Shown: positions 32,422 through 41,471, counted from the stretch's first letter. The stretch is 64,000 nt of DNA from Pilimelia columellifera (GCF_039532605.1 NZ_BAAARY010000011.1:62001-126000); one strand, 5' to 3'. The notes: generated from the sequence alone by a model not told the origin. Numbers and translations are program-made.

Positions 32422-33459
32422 TCATGGGGCGCCAGGGCCGACCCTGGTCGCCGCGACCCGCTCGCGCAGCAACGGCAGCACCTGACTGGCGTAGCGGCGC
32501 AGGAACCCGGCCTGGTCCGGCCCGGGCGCATGGAACACCAGATGTTGGAAGCCCATCGACAGATACTGACCGACGCGTTCGGCGTGTTCGTCCGGATCGG
32601 TCGAGACGATCCAACGGCTGGCGGCCCGATCGACCGGGAGCGCGTCCGCCCGCCGCTGCATCTCGACCGGGTCGTCGACGCCGGTCTTCTCCTCCGGCGT
32701 CAGGGCCAGCGCCGCCCAGTGCCGGGTGTCCGCCCGGGCGCGGGCCAGGTCAGGGTCGAACGAGACCTTGACCTCGATCATGCGGTCGAGGTCGTCGACG
32801 CGACGCCCGGCCGCCGCGGCGCCGGCGGCCAGCGCGGGCAGCAGGGTCTGGGTATACAGCTGCTCCCCCTTGCCGGAGGTGCAGATGAAGCCGTCGCCGA
32901 GACGCCCGGCCAGCCGCGCCGCCACCTGGCCCGACCCGGCCAGGTACAACGGCACGGGCTGGTCGGGACGGTCGTAGACCGTGGCCCGGTCAAGCCGGTA
33001 GAACGCGCCGTCGACGCTGACCCGGTCACCGTCCCACAACGCCCTGATGATCTCGACGGCCTCGGCGAGCCGGGCCAGCCGCTCCTTTGGCGCCGGCCAC
33101 GCCGCGCCCAAAGGGGCCTCATTGAGCGACTCCCCCGATCCCACCCCCAGCGCCACCCGGCCCGGCGCCAGACAGCCGAGCGTGGCGAACGCCTGCGCGA
33201 TCACGGCCGGGTGGTACCGGAAGGTCGGCGTCAACACGCTCGTGCCGATGACGACCCGGTCGGTGCGGGCCGCCAGCGCCCCGAGCCACGGCAGCGCGGC
33301 CGGCGCGTGCCCGTCGGTGTGCCGCCAGGGTTGCAGGTGGTCGCTGACGAGGACCGAGTCAAAGCCGAGGTCCTCGGCCAGCACCCCGAATCCCAGCAAC
33401 GTGGCCGGGTCGAACTGCTCAGCCGAGGCCTTGTACCCGAACCGGACGGCGTTGCCCAT
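32422..33459 (-). CDS. fgd: F420-dependent glucose-6-phosphate dehydrogenase
   Basis: 345 aa. It reduces coenzyme F420 with glucose 6-phosphate, supplying F420H2. Recognised by FGYKASAEQFDP, VSDHLQPWRHTDGHAPAALPW, GTSVLTPTFRYHPAVIAQAFA, GVGSGESLNE, DGFICTSGKGEQLY and QHLVFHAPGPDQ, which parallel the mycobacterial Fgd1 sequence. The active-site His and Trp of SDHxQPW are present. The ATG shares one base with the asd stop (TGATG), so it is translationally coupled to asd. It can feed the LLM oxidoreductase at 14.8-15.9 kb and others. Confidence 0.92.
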   Translation of the reverse strand: MGNAVRFGYKASAEQFDPATLLGFGVLAEDLGFDSVLVSDHLQPWRHTDGHAPAALPWLGALAARTDRVVIGTSVLTPTFRYHPAVIAQAFATLGCLAPGRVALGVGSGESLNEAPLGAAWPAPKERLARLAEAVEIIRALWDGDRVSVDGAFYRLDRATVYDRPDQPVPLYLAGSGQVAARLAGRLGDGFICTSGKGEQLYTQTLLPALAAGAAAAGRRVDDLDRMIEVKVSFDPDLARARADTRHWAALALTPEEKTGVDDPVEMQRRADALPVDRAASRWIVSTDPDEHAERVGQYLSMGFQHLVFHAPGPDQAGFLRRYASQVLPLLRERVAATRVGPGAP

Positions 33460-34478
33460 CAGCCGCGCGCCACCAGCTCGGCCAGCTGGACGGCGTTGAG
33501 CGCCGCGCCCTTGCGCAGGTTGTCGCCGGAGCAGAACAACGCCAGGCCGTTGGTCACCGTCTCGTCGCGGCGGATCCGGCCGACGAACGTCGGGTCCTGG
33601 CCGGCGGCGATCAGCGGGGTGGGCACGTCCACAAGGGTCACCCCGGGCGCCTGGCCCAACAGCTCGGTGGCCCGGGCCACGCTGATCGGGCGCTCGAACC
33701 GGGCGTTGAGCTGGAGACTGTGCCCGGTGAACACCGGCACCCGCACGCAGGTGCCGGAGACCAGCAGGTCCGGCAGACCGAGGATCTTGCGGGACTCGTC
33801 GCGCAGCTTGCGTTCCTCCTCCGTTTCGCCCGAGCCGTCGTCCAGGAGGGCGCCGGCCAGTGGCAACGCGTTGAAGGCGATCGGCGCGGCAAACGACGAC
33901 GTCGCCGGGAACTGCACCGCGGATCCGTCATAGGCCAGCGCGCTGGCCTGGTCGCCGGCCTTGACGACCTGCTCGGCCAGCTCGGCGACACCGGCCAGAC
34001 CAGCGCCGGAGACCGCCTGGTACGTCGACACCACCAGCGCGGTGAGGCCGGCCTCGTCGTGCAGCGGCCGCAGCACCGGCATCGCCGCCATCGTCGTGCA
34101 GTTCGGGTTGGCCACGATGCCTTTGGGCCGGTCGGTCAGCGCGCCCGGGTTGACCTCGGCAACCACCAGCGGCACCTGCGGGTCCATCCGCCAGGCTGAG
34201 GAGTTGTCGATGACGACGGCCCCGGCCGCGGCGACCGCCGGCGCCAACGCGCGCGAGGTGGCGCCCCCGGCCGAGAACAGCACGATGTCCAGGCCGGTGT
34301 AGTCGGCGGAGGCGGCGTCCTCGACAGCGATCTCAATCCCGCGCCAGCTCAGCAGGCGGCCGGCGGAGCGCGCCGAGGCGAACAGGCGCAGCTCGTCGGC
34401 CGGGAAGGAACGCTCGTCCAGCAGCTTCAACATGACGGCGCCGACCTGGCCGGTGGCGCCAACGATCCCCACTCTCAT
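33459..34478 (-). CDS. asd: Aspartate-semialdehyde dehydrogenase
   Basis: 339 aa. It converts aspartyl phosphate to the semialdehyde for lysine, threonine, methionine and diaminopimelate synthesis. The GATGQVG nucleotide loop is at the start. The catalytic Cys is in NPNCTTM (~130), with SGAGLAGV and the substrate-binding RVPVFTGHS motif following. Length is standard. lysC is not adjacent, unlike many actinobacteria. A TAGCCT box 6 nt before the ATG and no Shine-Dalgarno indicate leaderless transcription. Confidence 0.95.
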   Translation of the reverse strand: MRVGIVGATGQVGAVMLKLLDERSFPADELRLFASARSAGRLLSWRGIEIAVEDAASADYTGLDIVLFSAGGATSRALAPAVAAAGAVVIDNSSAWRMDPQVPLVVAEVNPGALTDRPKGIVANPNCTTMAAMPVLRPLHDEAGLTALVVSTYQAVSGAGLAGVAELAEQVVKAGDQASALAYDGSAVQFPATSSFAAPIAFNALPLAGALLDDGSGETEEERKLRDESRKILGLPDLLVSGTCVRVPVFTGHSLQLNARFERPISVARATELLGQAPGVTLVDVPTPLIAAGQDPTFVGRIRRDETVTNGLALFCSGDNLRKGAALNAVQLAELVARG

Positions 34479-34484
34479 GCGGCC

Positions 34485-34490
34485 AGGCTA
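34485..34490 (-). promoter_or_regulatory. -10 box of a leaderless asd promoter
   Basis: TAGCCT on the minus strand followed by GGCCGC (6 nt) and the asd ATG. This is the same hexamer and spacing as at metH. Confidence 0.5.
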
Positions 34491-34522
34491 CCTATCGAGG
34501 CAAGCGGCGGCCCGCCGGCCGC

Positions 34523-36832
34523 TCACGGCCGCTCCGGTCGGACCGGCGCCGTCGGCAGTCGCACCATGAACGTCGTGCCTGGTCCGTCGTCGTCGACGAC
34601 GGCGATGTCCCCGCCGTGACGCTGGACGATGACGCGGGTAAGGGCCAGGCCCAGGCCGGTGCCCGGGATGCCGCGCTCGTGGGCGGAGGCGCCCCGGAAG
34701 AACCGGTTGAACAGGCGACCCCGCTCCGACGGCGGGATGCCGATGCCCCGGTCGGCGACGGTGAGCTCGGCGACTCCGTCGACCGCCCGCAACCGCACCT
34801 CGATCCGGCCGCCGTCGGGGCTGTAGTTCACGGCGTTGCTGAGCAGGTTGTCCACCACCTGGCGCAGCCGTATCCGGTCGCCGGTCATCGGCAGCTCGGT
34901 GGGGACGTCGCCGTGCAGCTCCACCTGACCGGCCCCCGACCGCACGCCCTCGACGCCCTCAGTGACGATCTCCGCAAGGTCGACCGGCGCCAGCATCATC
35001 TCGATGTGGCCAGACTCCAGACCGGCGAGATCGAGCAGATCCTCGACGATGGCGCGCAGGGCGTCGGCGTTGGCCTGGATCCGCCCCAGCAGCTGATCGC
35101 GTTCGGCGGCCAGGTCGTCGCCGGCGGCGCGCAGCAACTCGGTCAGCGACGCGATCGAGGTCAGCGGCGTCCGCAACGAGTGTCCGGCCAGGGCGATGAA
35201 CTCGTCCTTGGTGCGGCTCAGCTCCAAGGCCAGACTCTCGGTTCGCCGACGCTCCAGGAACTGGGCGAGCTGGCCGGCGACCCCGGCGAGCAGCTCCTCG
35301 GCCAACGGCTCGACGGTGTCGCTGACGCCGATCGAGCCATAGGAGCGCCCGTGCAGGGCGATCGCGGTCCGGAGGTCGCGGCCGCCCCGGTCGTTCTGGA
35401 CCGGCGCGGCCGCGCCGGCGGCGCCGATCACCCGGCGACGGCCACTGACGTGGTCCTCAGCCTCGATCACCACCCGAAGGCCGTCGGTGGCGCGCAGCAG
35501 CTCGGCGGCGACCGACCCGGCGGCGTCGTCAACGGTGTCGGCGCCGGCCAGCGCCCGCGCCGCGGCGAGATCGCAGTCGCGGAAGCGCTGCCGACGGCGG
35601 CGGTCGGTGATCTCGCTCAGGGCGATCACCGCGCCGCGGCGGTCGCCCTGGAAGCCGCGGATCGGACGGCCGTTGACCGAGAAGTAGCGCACCGCGCTGG
35701 TGGGCGAGCGCATGACCACCTCAGACTCGGTCAACTCCTCGCCGACGAAGGCGCGCGCCAGCGGTGTGTCCCGCAGGCGCATGGGACGTCCGTCGGAGTG
35801 GTAAAGCTCGGGCAGCAGCACGTCTGGGTCGGTGCGGGACCAGACGACCGGGACGCCCATCTCGCGGATCACCTCGTTGGCGAGCACGATCTCGCCGTCG
35901 TCACCGAGGGCCAGAACGCCGACATCGAGGCTGTCGAGCAACGCCCGCATGAAGCTGTGTTCGCCCTCGAGCGCTCTCTCGACAGCCACGCGGTCGCTGA
36001 CGTCGCGCAGGAACGCGAAGAACAGCGCGCCAGTCCCGTTGGTCGTGAGGCCCATGACCATGTCGACGGGAAACTGGCGGCCGTCCCGGTGCGCGGCGGT
36101 CACCTGGCGGGAGGCCGGTCCGGTGGCGGCCGCCCCGGCCTCGGCGACCCGCTGCCGCGCTTCGCGCAGCCACTGCCGTTCGGCCGGATCGGCCACCAGC
36201 GTGTCAGCGGGGCGGCCGATCGCCTCGGCGGCGCTCCAGCCGAACATGGACTGGGCGGCGGCGTTCCAGGCGACGATCCGGCCCGCCAGGTCCGCGGCGA
36301 GGAAGGCGTCAGGAGTGGCGTCAAGGACCGGGCTGAGATCGAGATCCGCCGGCCGGGGACCGGACCGGTCGGCGGCGCCCCAGGCGTCGCCGATGGCGCC
36401 GCCGAGGTCGGCGAGGATGTCGCCGAGGTCGGCCGGCCACGTTCGGGCATCCGGCGCGGCGATCCCCAGCACCCCGAGGGGCAGACCGTCCGGGCCTGGG
36501 ATCGGGACGCCGGCAAACGTCCACGCCTCGGCGGCCGGGTCGCCGGCGGTCCGCTCCTCGTCGAGCCGCAACGGCGCCTCCGCGCGGAGGACGGCGGCGG
36601 CTTGGACGTGGAGGCGGGCGACGCGTCCGGCACCGACGCCGACGGCGGCGTGCGCGTCGACGAGCGCCAGCCGTCCGGCCCTCGCGACCCACACCGCCGC
36701 CAGCGGAGTGGCCGCTATCCGGGCCGCGAGCCTCGCCCACGGTCGAGCCTCGCCCGGCGCTGTCTGGGCCCGGGCGAGAGGCGATGCGGCGGTTCGCGCG
36801 GCGGTAGCCAGGCCGCTCGTCATGTCAGACAT
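34523..36832 (-). CDS. Multi-PAS sensor histidine kinase
   Basis: 769 aa, no membrane segment. Order: GAF-like region (~30-150), PAS (~165-285; DATPDAFLAADLAGRIVAWN), second PAS (~290-415; DSLDVGVLALGDDGEIVLAN), a further GAF-like region (~420-530), then a kinase core. The core has phospho-His in GHSLRTPLTS, N box NLLSNAVNYSPDGG, and G boxes DRGIGIPP and GTGLGLAL. It senses an unknown cytoplasmic signal. No response regulator is adjacent. A TTGACA -35-like element lies 48 bp upstream of the start. Confidence 0.9.
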   Translation of the reverse strand: MSDMTSGLATAARTAASPLARAQTAPGEARPWARLAARIAATPLAAVWVARAGRLALVDAHAAVGVGAGRVARLHVQAAAVLRAEAPLRLDEERTAGDPAAEAWTFAGVPIPGPDGLPLGVLGIAAPDARTWPADLGDILADLGGAIGDAWGAADRSGPRPADLDLSPVLDATPDAFLAADLAGRIVAWNAAAQSMFGWSAAEAIGRPADTLVADPAERQWLREARQRVAEAGAAATGPASRQVTAAHRDGRQFPVDMVMGLTTNGTGALFFAFLRDVSDRVAVERALEGEHSFMRALLDSLDVGVLALGDDGEIVLANEVIREMGVPVVWSRTDPDVLLPELYHSDGRPMRLRDTPLARAFVGEELTESEVVMRSPTSAVRYFSVNGRPIRGFQGDRRGAVIALSEITDRRRRQRFRDCDLAAARALAGADTVDDAAGSVAAELLRATDGLRVVIEAEDHVSGRRRVIGAAGAAAPVQNDRGGRDLRTAIALHGRSYGSIGVSDTVEPLAEELLAGVAGQLAQFLERRRTESLALELSRTKDEFIALAGHSLRTPLTSIASLTELLRAAGDDLAAERDQLLGRIQANADALRAIVEDLLDLAGLESGHIEMMLAPVDLAEIVTEGVEGVRSGAGQVELHGDVPTELPMTGDRIRLRQVVDNLLSNAVNYSPDGGRIEVRLRAVDGVAELTVADRGIGIPPSERGRLFNRFFRGASAHERGIPGTGLGLALTRVIVQRHGGDIAVVDDDGPGTTFMVRLPTAPVRPERP

Positions 36833-37059
36833 CCGCGCCGCGGACCTTGGTGACGTTCATCAATAACAATCTACCTTTTTGTCAACCTTAAAGACGATTT
36901 TTTGATCCGGGTTGGGGTGCGAGTCGGTTTCCGACCGGTTGCGCACCGCCGCTTCCGACTCGCGGCAACTGGACCGATACCCAGGGCGAACGACGCCATA
37001 ACCGACGCCGACCACCGTTGAGTGACTGCCCAAGACCCGGTCACCCGAAAGGTCGTCCC
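36833..37059. other. Divergent promoter region, kinase and glucosaminidase genes
   Basis: 227 bases without a gene. The kinase side is AT-rich (36860-36905). TTGACA (minus strand, 36880-36885) is a plausible -35, but no -10 at 16-18 nt is convincing. GAAAGG before 37060 is the ribosome binding site of the plus-strand gene. Confidence 0.4.
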
Positions 37060-38145
37060 ATGAGCCTCCCCCGCTCCACAGCCGCGGGCGTCGTCCTCGT
37101 CCTGATTATCCCGGGATCGGCTCTGGTGGCGGTGTCACCGGCAGCCGCCGCCGGCGCGATCAGCGGCGCCGTCTCGGCTAAGAAGGGCACAGCGATGCGG
37201 ATCTCGCCGACCACCTCCGCCAAGTCGGCGGGGGCGCTACGCAACGGCGCCCGGATGCTCATCGTCTGCTCGATGTCGGGGCAACGGGTCAAGGGCAGCG
37301 TCCGCACCACCAGCACCTGGCTCAAGCTGGTCAACGGTCGATACGTGTCCCTGGGGTATGTGAAACCCCAGCGGGTCGTGCCCAAGTGCGTGTCGCCAGC
37401 ACGGACCTACGCGGGCAAGGTCCGCAGCGCCGACGGACCGGTGCGGCTACGGACCGGCCCGTCGACGATGTTCGCCATCCACTCGACCGTCTCCAACGGC
37501 GCGCCGCTCAAGCTCAGCTGCCAGGCGTCCGGCGAGAGAATCGCCGGCAGCAACGGGACGACGACCCAGTGGGACCGGCTCACCGACGGCCGGTGGATCT
37601 CGCACGCATATGTGACCACGACGGCGCTGCCGGCGTGCACGTCAACACCGGCGCCGCCCAAGACCCTCACCACCGCCCAGTTCATCGCGATGGCCGCCCC
37701 GGGCGCGCAACGCGGTTGGCGGGAGTACGGCGTGCCGCCGTCAGTGACGATCGGGCAGGCGATCCTGGAATCCGGCTGGGGTCGTAGCGCGCTGTCGGCC
37801 AACCACAACAACTACTTCGGCATCAAGTGCTTCAACGGAGCGCGTGGGCCGCTGGCCAGCGGCTGCTACTCATACCAGACGTTCGAGTGCAACAAGTCCG
37901 GCGCCTGCTGGCCGGAGACGGCCACCTTCCGCACCTACGCGAACCCGACGAACTCGTTCCGCGACCACGGAAACTTCCTCCGGGTCAACAGCAGGTACGC
38001 CGGCGCGTTCAAGCACACGCGCAACTCCAACGCGTTCCTCAACGCGATCTGGAAGGCCGGCTACGCCACCGACCCGGCCTACTACACCAAGGTCACGTCC
38101 CTGATGAAGGCCCACAATCTGTACAAGTACGATACCTGGAAGTGA
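37060..38145 (+). CDS. Secreted N-acetylglucosaminidase with tandem SH3-like domains
   Basis: 361 aa. The signal peptide ends near AAAAG (~28). Two bacterial SH3-like repeats (~30-110 and ~115-200) share TWLKLVNGRYVSLGYV / QWDRLTDGRWISHAYV. Residues ~215-355 are a FlgJ/LytG-type glucosaminidase: IGQAILESGWGRSALSANHNNYFGIKC supplies the catalytic Glu, then FRTYANPTNSFRDHGNFL and AGYATDPAYYTKV. It should cleave the glycan strand of peptidoglycan outside the cell. ATG 37060 is preferred over an upstream GTG because the signal peptide starts there. Confidence 0.92.
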   Translation: MSLPRSTAAGVVLVLIIPGSALVAVSPAAAAGAISGAVSAKKGTAMRISPTTSAKSAGALRNGARMLIVCSMSGQRVKGSVRTTSTWLKLVNGRYVSLGYVKPQRVVPKCVSPARTYAGKVRSADGPVRLRTGPSTMFAIHSTVSNGAPLKLSCQASGERIAGSNGTTTQWDRLTDGRWISHAYVTTTALPACTSTPAPPKTLTTAQFIAMAAPGAQRGWREYGVPPSVTIGQAILESGWGRSALSANHNNYFGIKCFNGARGPLASGCYSYQTFECNKSGACWPETATFRTYANPTNSFRDHGNFLRVNSRYAGAFKHTRNSNAFLNAIWKAGYATDPAYYTKVTSLMKAHNLYKYDTWK

Positions 38146-38197
38146 CAAGTAGTCGTGGTGACCATGCACAACCGCTGGTCAGGACATTGGTTGAGCT

Positions 38198-38259
38198 TAA
38201 CTGGATAGGTGCCTGAGATCAGTGTGTGAATACGCCGATCTCAGGCACCTATCCAGTTA
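38198..38259. repeat. Perfect 23-bp inverted repeat at the left edge of the island
   Basis: Bases 38198-38220 are the exact inverse of 38237-38259, with a 16-nt spacer. It begins 52 nt after the glucosaminidase stop, and its right arm lies inside the integrase remnant. It could be a terminator, a recombination site, or a scar of a fold-back rearrangement that truncated the integrase. Confidence 0.6.
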
Positions 38260-38616
38260 CGTGGAGCACTCCCCCAAGTCGCCCCGTAAACCTATTCCGC
38301 TAACTGATTTCGTAGTCGATATATTGCGGGCACGACATGAAGCAGTAGCACACGAAACCAAGCATGCATGTGACTTCTACCCATTATCGCTTTATGATCG
38401 TTTCACTCGCAGCATTAAACGTCACGATATGCGGAAGATCCGGATGGATGATCTTAGGCACTCGTGTATCACCTTGCTGAGGGATCTAGGCGTCGACCCT
38501 AAGACCATAAGTGATATTGTTGGGCACTCGAATATCGCCGGACGTTGAAGTTTTACGTTCACTCAGACCAAGACAGGAAGCGGGGTGCGATCGATAGTCT
38601 CGGGGACTCTCTGTGA
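38222..38616 (+). pseudogene. Tyrosine recombinase (integrase) C-terminal remnant
   Basis: Only the catalytic C-terminal part remains. It reads PRKPIPLTDFVVDILRARHE, then RMDDLRHSCITLLRDLGVDP (the H-x-x-R region appears as DLRHS) and ISDIVGHSNIA. At ~38540 the frame breaks. One base later, TLKFYVHSDQDRKRGAIDSL continues to a stop at 38616 and supplies the catalytic Tyr. Restoring one base gives a normal integrase ending. The first ~250 residues are missing. It is non-functional as sequenced. Confidence 0.75.
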
Positions 38617-38671
38617 CTTGGCGAGAATCGGTCGACTTGACTTTCTCAGTCGTGCCGAGGAAGAATAATAG

Positions 38672-39007
38672 TCACGGTTGACGGGTTCGCTTCCCAGTGA
38701 AATAACCATCCCGGTACGGCCAATTTCCCGTCTTCATACCAGCCGACCCGCGAAAACCTTGATCCGCGTACGGCACCTGTCCAGATCGAAAACAGGCGTC
38801 CTTGGGTTGGCAAGTGTGGCGGTGAGAGATTTTAGGAAAGCCTGCCGTGACGCTCAGGACGTTGCCAGTAGCGGGATCGATCATCACTGTCTTTGGCGCG
38901 TCGCTGCTGAGAAGGTCTGTGTCAATAGGTTCAGCGGCTTGAACGGCAGTGGCCAATAGGCCGAGCCCAACGGTAGCGACCAGGGCAACAAACGCAGTAC
39001 GGAACAT
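38672..39007 (-). CDS. Small secreted protein of unknown function
   Basis: 111 aa. AAGGAA lies before the ATG. The signal peptide is clear (FVALVATVGLGLLATAVQA, cut ~25). The mature part of ~86 residues has two Cys (HTCQPKDACF), aromatic/Gly-rich PYADQGFRGSAGMKTGNWPY and a basic end. I do not recognise the family. Its position on a mobile island would suit a small toxin, bacteriocin-like peptide or surface factor, but nothing in the sequence proves that. A symmetric sequence overlaps the start codon. Confidence 0.55.
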   Translation of the reverse strand: MFRTAFVALVATVGLGLLATAVQAAEPIDTDLLSSDAPKTVMIDPATGNVLSVTAGFPKISHRHTCQPKDACFRSGQVPYADQGFRGSAGMKTGNWPYRDGYFTGKRTRQP

Positions 39008-39015
39008 GATGTTCC
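39001..39015. promoter_or_regulatory. Symmetric element over the start codon of the small secreted protein
   Basis: GGAACAT G ATGTTCC is a perfect 7-bp inverted repeat around one base. It covers the ribosome binding site and start codon of the minus-strand gene, so it could be an operator or an mRNA hairpin that hides the start. Confidence 0.35.
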
Positions 39016-39165
39016 TTCACAATAGAGAGATAGATGACTACGGCGGTAGCGGACTCGGGTGATCGGCACTACCGCCGTGCCAGGAGTACCCTGCCTTGAG
39101 TGACCCCATGATCACCGCATCGTCACGTATCCACCTGTTTCCAAATCGCCCACGGACCCCCTGAC

Positions 39166-40235
39166 GTGCAGAAACTCGCCCTACAGTTGCGTGAGATCCG
39201 TCTTGCCGCTGGACTCACCTACGCGCAGATGGCCGTGCGGAGTAACTTCAGTCGCGGATACCTGTGCAATGTAGAGAGTGGGCGCAGGAAGCCCCGCCGG
39301 AAATGGTCCTGGCATACGAGAAGGTGGCGACGGAGATGGATAGACGCTCACTGATCACAGGAACCCTGGCTACCATCGTCGTCCCTTCCGCTGTCGCTGA
39401 ATTGATCAAGCATGGTTTCAGTTCTGCTCTCAACAAGCGCGCTTCCGTGGAGGAATGGCTGGATAAAACGCAAAACTACGGGACCGGCTACATGCAAGTT
39501 GGGGCATCTGAGATGCAATCCCGTCTCGCCTCAGATCTCGTGGTCCTTCAGCAGAACCTTGAACACCCTCAACTGTGGGGCGTAGCAGCACGCTTAATGA
39601 CTGTGTACGGCAAGACCCTCCCCTCCAACGAGGGGAACTCCGGTGCGATCGAGTGGTATCGACTAGCGGCTGTGCTTGCTGACCGTTCGGAAGATAACGA
39701 CATGCGGGTCTGGGTACGTGGAAGAGCAGCACTGGCACTGGCATACGAGGGCGCATCACTGAGGTTCGCCAACGATCTCGCCAATCAAGCGATAGGGATC
39801 GATGAGAAGCCGTCCCTAGGTAGGCTCAACGCCCTCGTAGCGCGCGCACATGTTGCCGGACACCGAGGGGATACCAAGGAGGCCCTGAAGGCTCTCAGGG
39901 CTTCTGAGCGGGTTGCTGACGTAGCCCTGTCGGAAGTGCTGGTGAGTGATTTCGCTGTCCCTGAGTGGCGGTACCACACGTTCACGTCAATGCTGTTGTC
40001 CCGTCTCGGTCTCCCTGAGGCAGAACACGCGCAGGACCAGGCGGACCAGACCAGACCTTCTACCCTCCCCCGGTTCGCCACGCACATCGAACTACACAGG
40101 GCTCTCATGATGGTCAAGCAAGGCGACAGGGACGCAGGGATCAGCTATGCCCGAACCGCTCTTGACAAGCTGCCACCCGAGAACCGTTCGCTCAGTCTGA
40201 AGCTCATGATGAACGAAATCAAGAATACGATTTGA
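39166..40235 (+). pseudogene. XRE-family regulator with TPR-like C-terminus, frameshifted
   Basis: The N-terminal helix-turn-helix (QLREIRLAAGLTYAQMAVRS, GYLCNVESGRRKP) starts at 39166. At ~39295, in a CCCC run, the frame shifts. PPEMVLAYEKVATEMDRRSL then continues in the next frame to 40235 with alpha-helical TPR-like repeats (~40-320). Adding one C restores SGRRKPPPEMVLAYE, as in intact relatives. Such HTH-TPR regulators are common on actinomycete integrative plasmids. Codon use is much less GC-biased than in the neighbours. Confidence 0.7.
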
Positions 40236-40731
40236 TGACATCCGCAACTTGAGCATAAGTCCACCCCTAGGTTTTAGTGAATTGTTTCTAACTTCTTTAT
40301 AGAAGTTACGATGATCAGCCATTTCCCTTTTAGCTTGAACTTGACTTGCGCTGTTGCAGATGGCGACACCATAGTGAAACCCACCTTCCTCGCCGAATGC
40401 TGCTAGCGCCTCATCCGGACCAACGACGGGATCGGTGAACGCCCGGTCCAGCGTGGGGATCCGGAACAGGGCGCGGAGGCGTGCGCGTCGGGCGGGCGAC
40501 CATCGCATCCGCCAACCTGTTGCGCCGGCCAAGGCGTCACCGTGGTGTGGGGCGGCGCCTTGGCCGGGTTTGCTGGAGTTGATGGCGCCATCGACATCGA
40601 GGAGCCAGGTCAGGGGTCGGGCCGCGTGGAGGTGATCGGGTTCGCCCGGCGCCGGCAGCGGACGCCAGCAAACCTACGGCGGTTGGGCCGGGGCCACTCG
40701 CGGCTCCGCCAGGATACGGAGCGGGGCGCGG
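40236..40731. other. Right boundary of the island, no confirmed gene
   Basis: About 500 bases. GC content rises sharply near 40395-40435. On the minus strand a frame crosses this boundary (~40532 down to ~40300) and reads smoothly as VGPDEALAAFGEEGGFHYG and AICNSASQVQAKREMADH, which looks like a gene remnant. It has no clear start or stop and continues antisense into the regulator. I cannot identify it. Confidence 0.35.
40289..40308. terminator. Hairpin after the XRE/TPR gene
   Basis: TAACTTCT and AGAAGTTA form a perfect 8-bp stem with a TTAT loop, 54 nt after the regulator stop. It is AT-rich, unlike the chromosome's own terminators. Confidence 0.4.
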
Positions 40732-41301
40732 TCAGTGACCGGCCGCACGGGTCGCGGCGTCCGCCGCGGGCGCGGCGTGGGGCGACTCGCTCAGCATGTC
40801 AAGCAGGCCCACCCGGTGCAGGTCGGCGACGGGCTCGACCAGATCGGGGTGACGCAGCAGCGCCGAGGCACGGCGGTCCTGCTCGTCAGGGTCGAGAAGG
40901 CGGCGGAAGCGGGTCGGCAGGCCGGCGCCGCTGGTGCGGCGGGCGAGCGCCGCCACGGCGTGCGCGGACAGCAGCGGATCGGTGAGCAGATTTGCCGCCC
41001 AGCTGGCGACGACCTCGTCCACCCAGGCCCGCCAGGCCAGCTCGGTGTCGGGAGGGCTGTCGACGGTCAGGCCGCCGACCCAGTCGAGCCGGTCCGCGCC
41101 GCCGGGACCGGCGATGGTCAGCAGCTCGGCGTCGATCGCGGTGGGATAGCGAAGCCACGCGGCGACGGTGACCGCCTGTCGCGCCTGGAGCTCGACCAGG
41201 GCGGCGCTGAACGCGCCCGGCCACGGGGAGGGGTAGGCGTGCGACAGCCAGCGGGCGGTCGCGGCCACCACCGGCGCAAGATCAACCGGCATGATGGACA
41301 C
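40732..41301 (-). CDS. Hypothetical protein
   Basis: 189 aa from GTG 41301, selected because GAGGAG lies seven bases upstream; an in-frame ATG at 41292 is less well placed. The protein is mostly helical and Trp/Ala-rich (VAATARWLSHAYPSPWPGAF, ELAWRAWVDEVVASWAANLL) with no signal peptide or membrane helix. Coding-like third-position GC and the start signal argue that it is real. No family is recognised. It is the last gene of the minus-strand series behind pirin and egtDCBA, 170 nt after the PH-like gene. Confidence 0.6.
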   Translation of the reverse strand: MSIMPVDLAPVVAATARWLSHAYPSPWPGAFSAALVELQARQAVTVAAWLRYPTAIDAELLTIAGPGGADRLDWVGGLTVDSPPDTELAWRAWVDEVVASWAANLLTDPLLSAHAVAALARRTSGAGLPTRFRRLLDPDEQDRRASALLRHPDLVEPVADLHRVGLLDMLSESPHAAPAADAATRAAGH

Positions 41302-41471
41302 AGGCTCACTCCTCGGGGGTATGGCCGCTGGGGCGCGGCCGGCACGCGCAGCACGCTGCGCCGGGGTTCCTGTCCCATCGACGGCGTGCGCCCGAACCTG
41401 AGATCTCGCTGTGGCCTTGTTGCCGCAGGTGCGGCCAACCGGGGCAGTTGCCGCAGGTCGCCTGCCGGGCT

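Larger units (their letters stand above)
38146..40435. mobile_element. Low-GC island, decayed integrative element
   Basis: Base composition falls from above 70% GC to roughly half GC shortly after the glucosaminidase stop and returns abruptly near 40.4 kb. Inside are a tyrosine integrase fragment, a small secreted protein, an XRE/TPR regulator of the type found on actinomycete integrative elements, and a perfect inverted repeat at the left edge. No replication or transfer gene remains. Direct attachment repeats were not found by eye, and no tRNA borders it. Confidence 0.6.

Noticed and set aside
39001..39015. LexA/SOS box at the small secreted gene
   Set aside because: GAAC and GTTC are separated by five bases; actinobacterial LexA sites have four between these half-sites.
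40092..40532. Minus-strand gene at the right edge of the island
   Set aside because: Part of it reads like protein (EEGGFHYG, AICNSASQ), but it runs antisense into the regulator and has no defined end, so it is noted only as a possible remnant.
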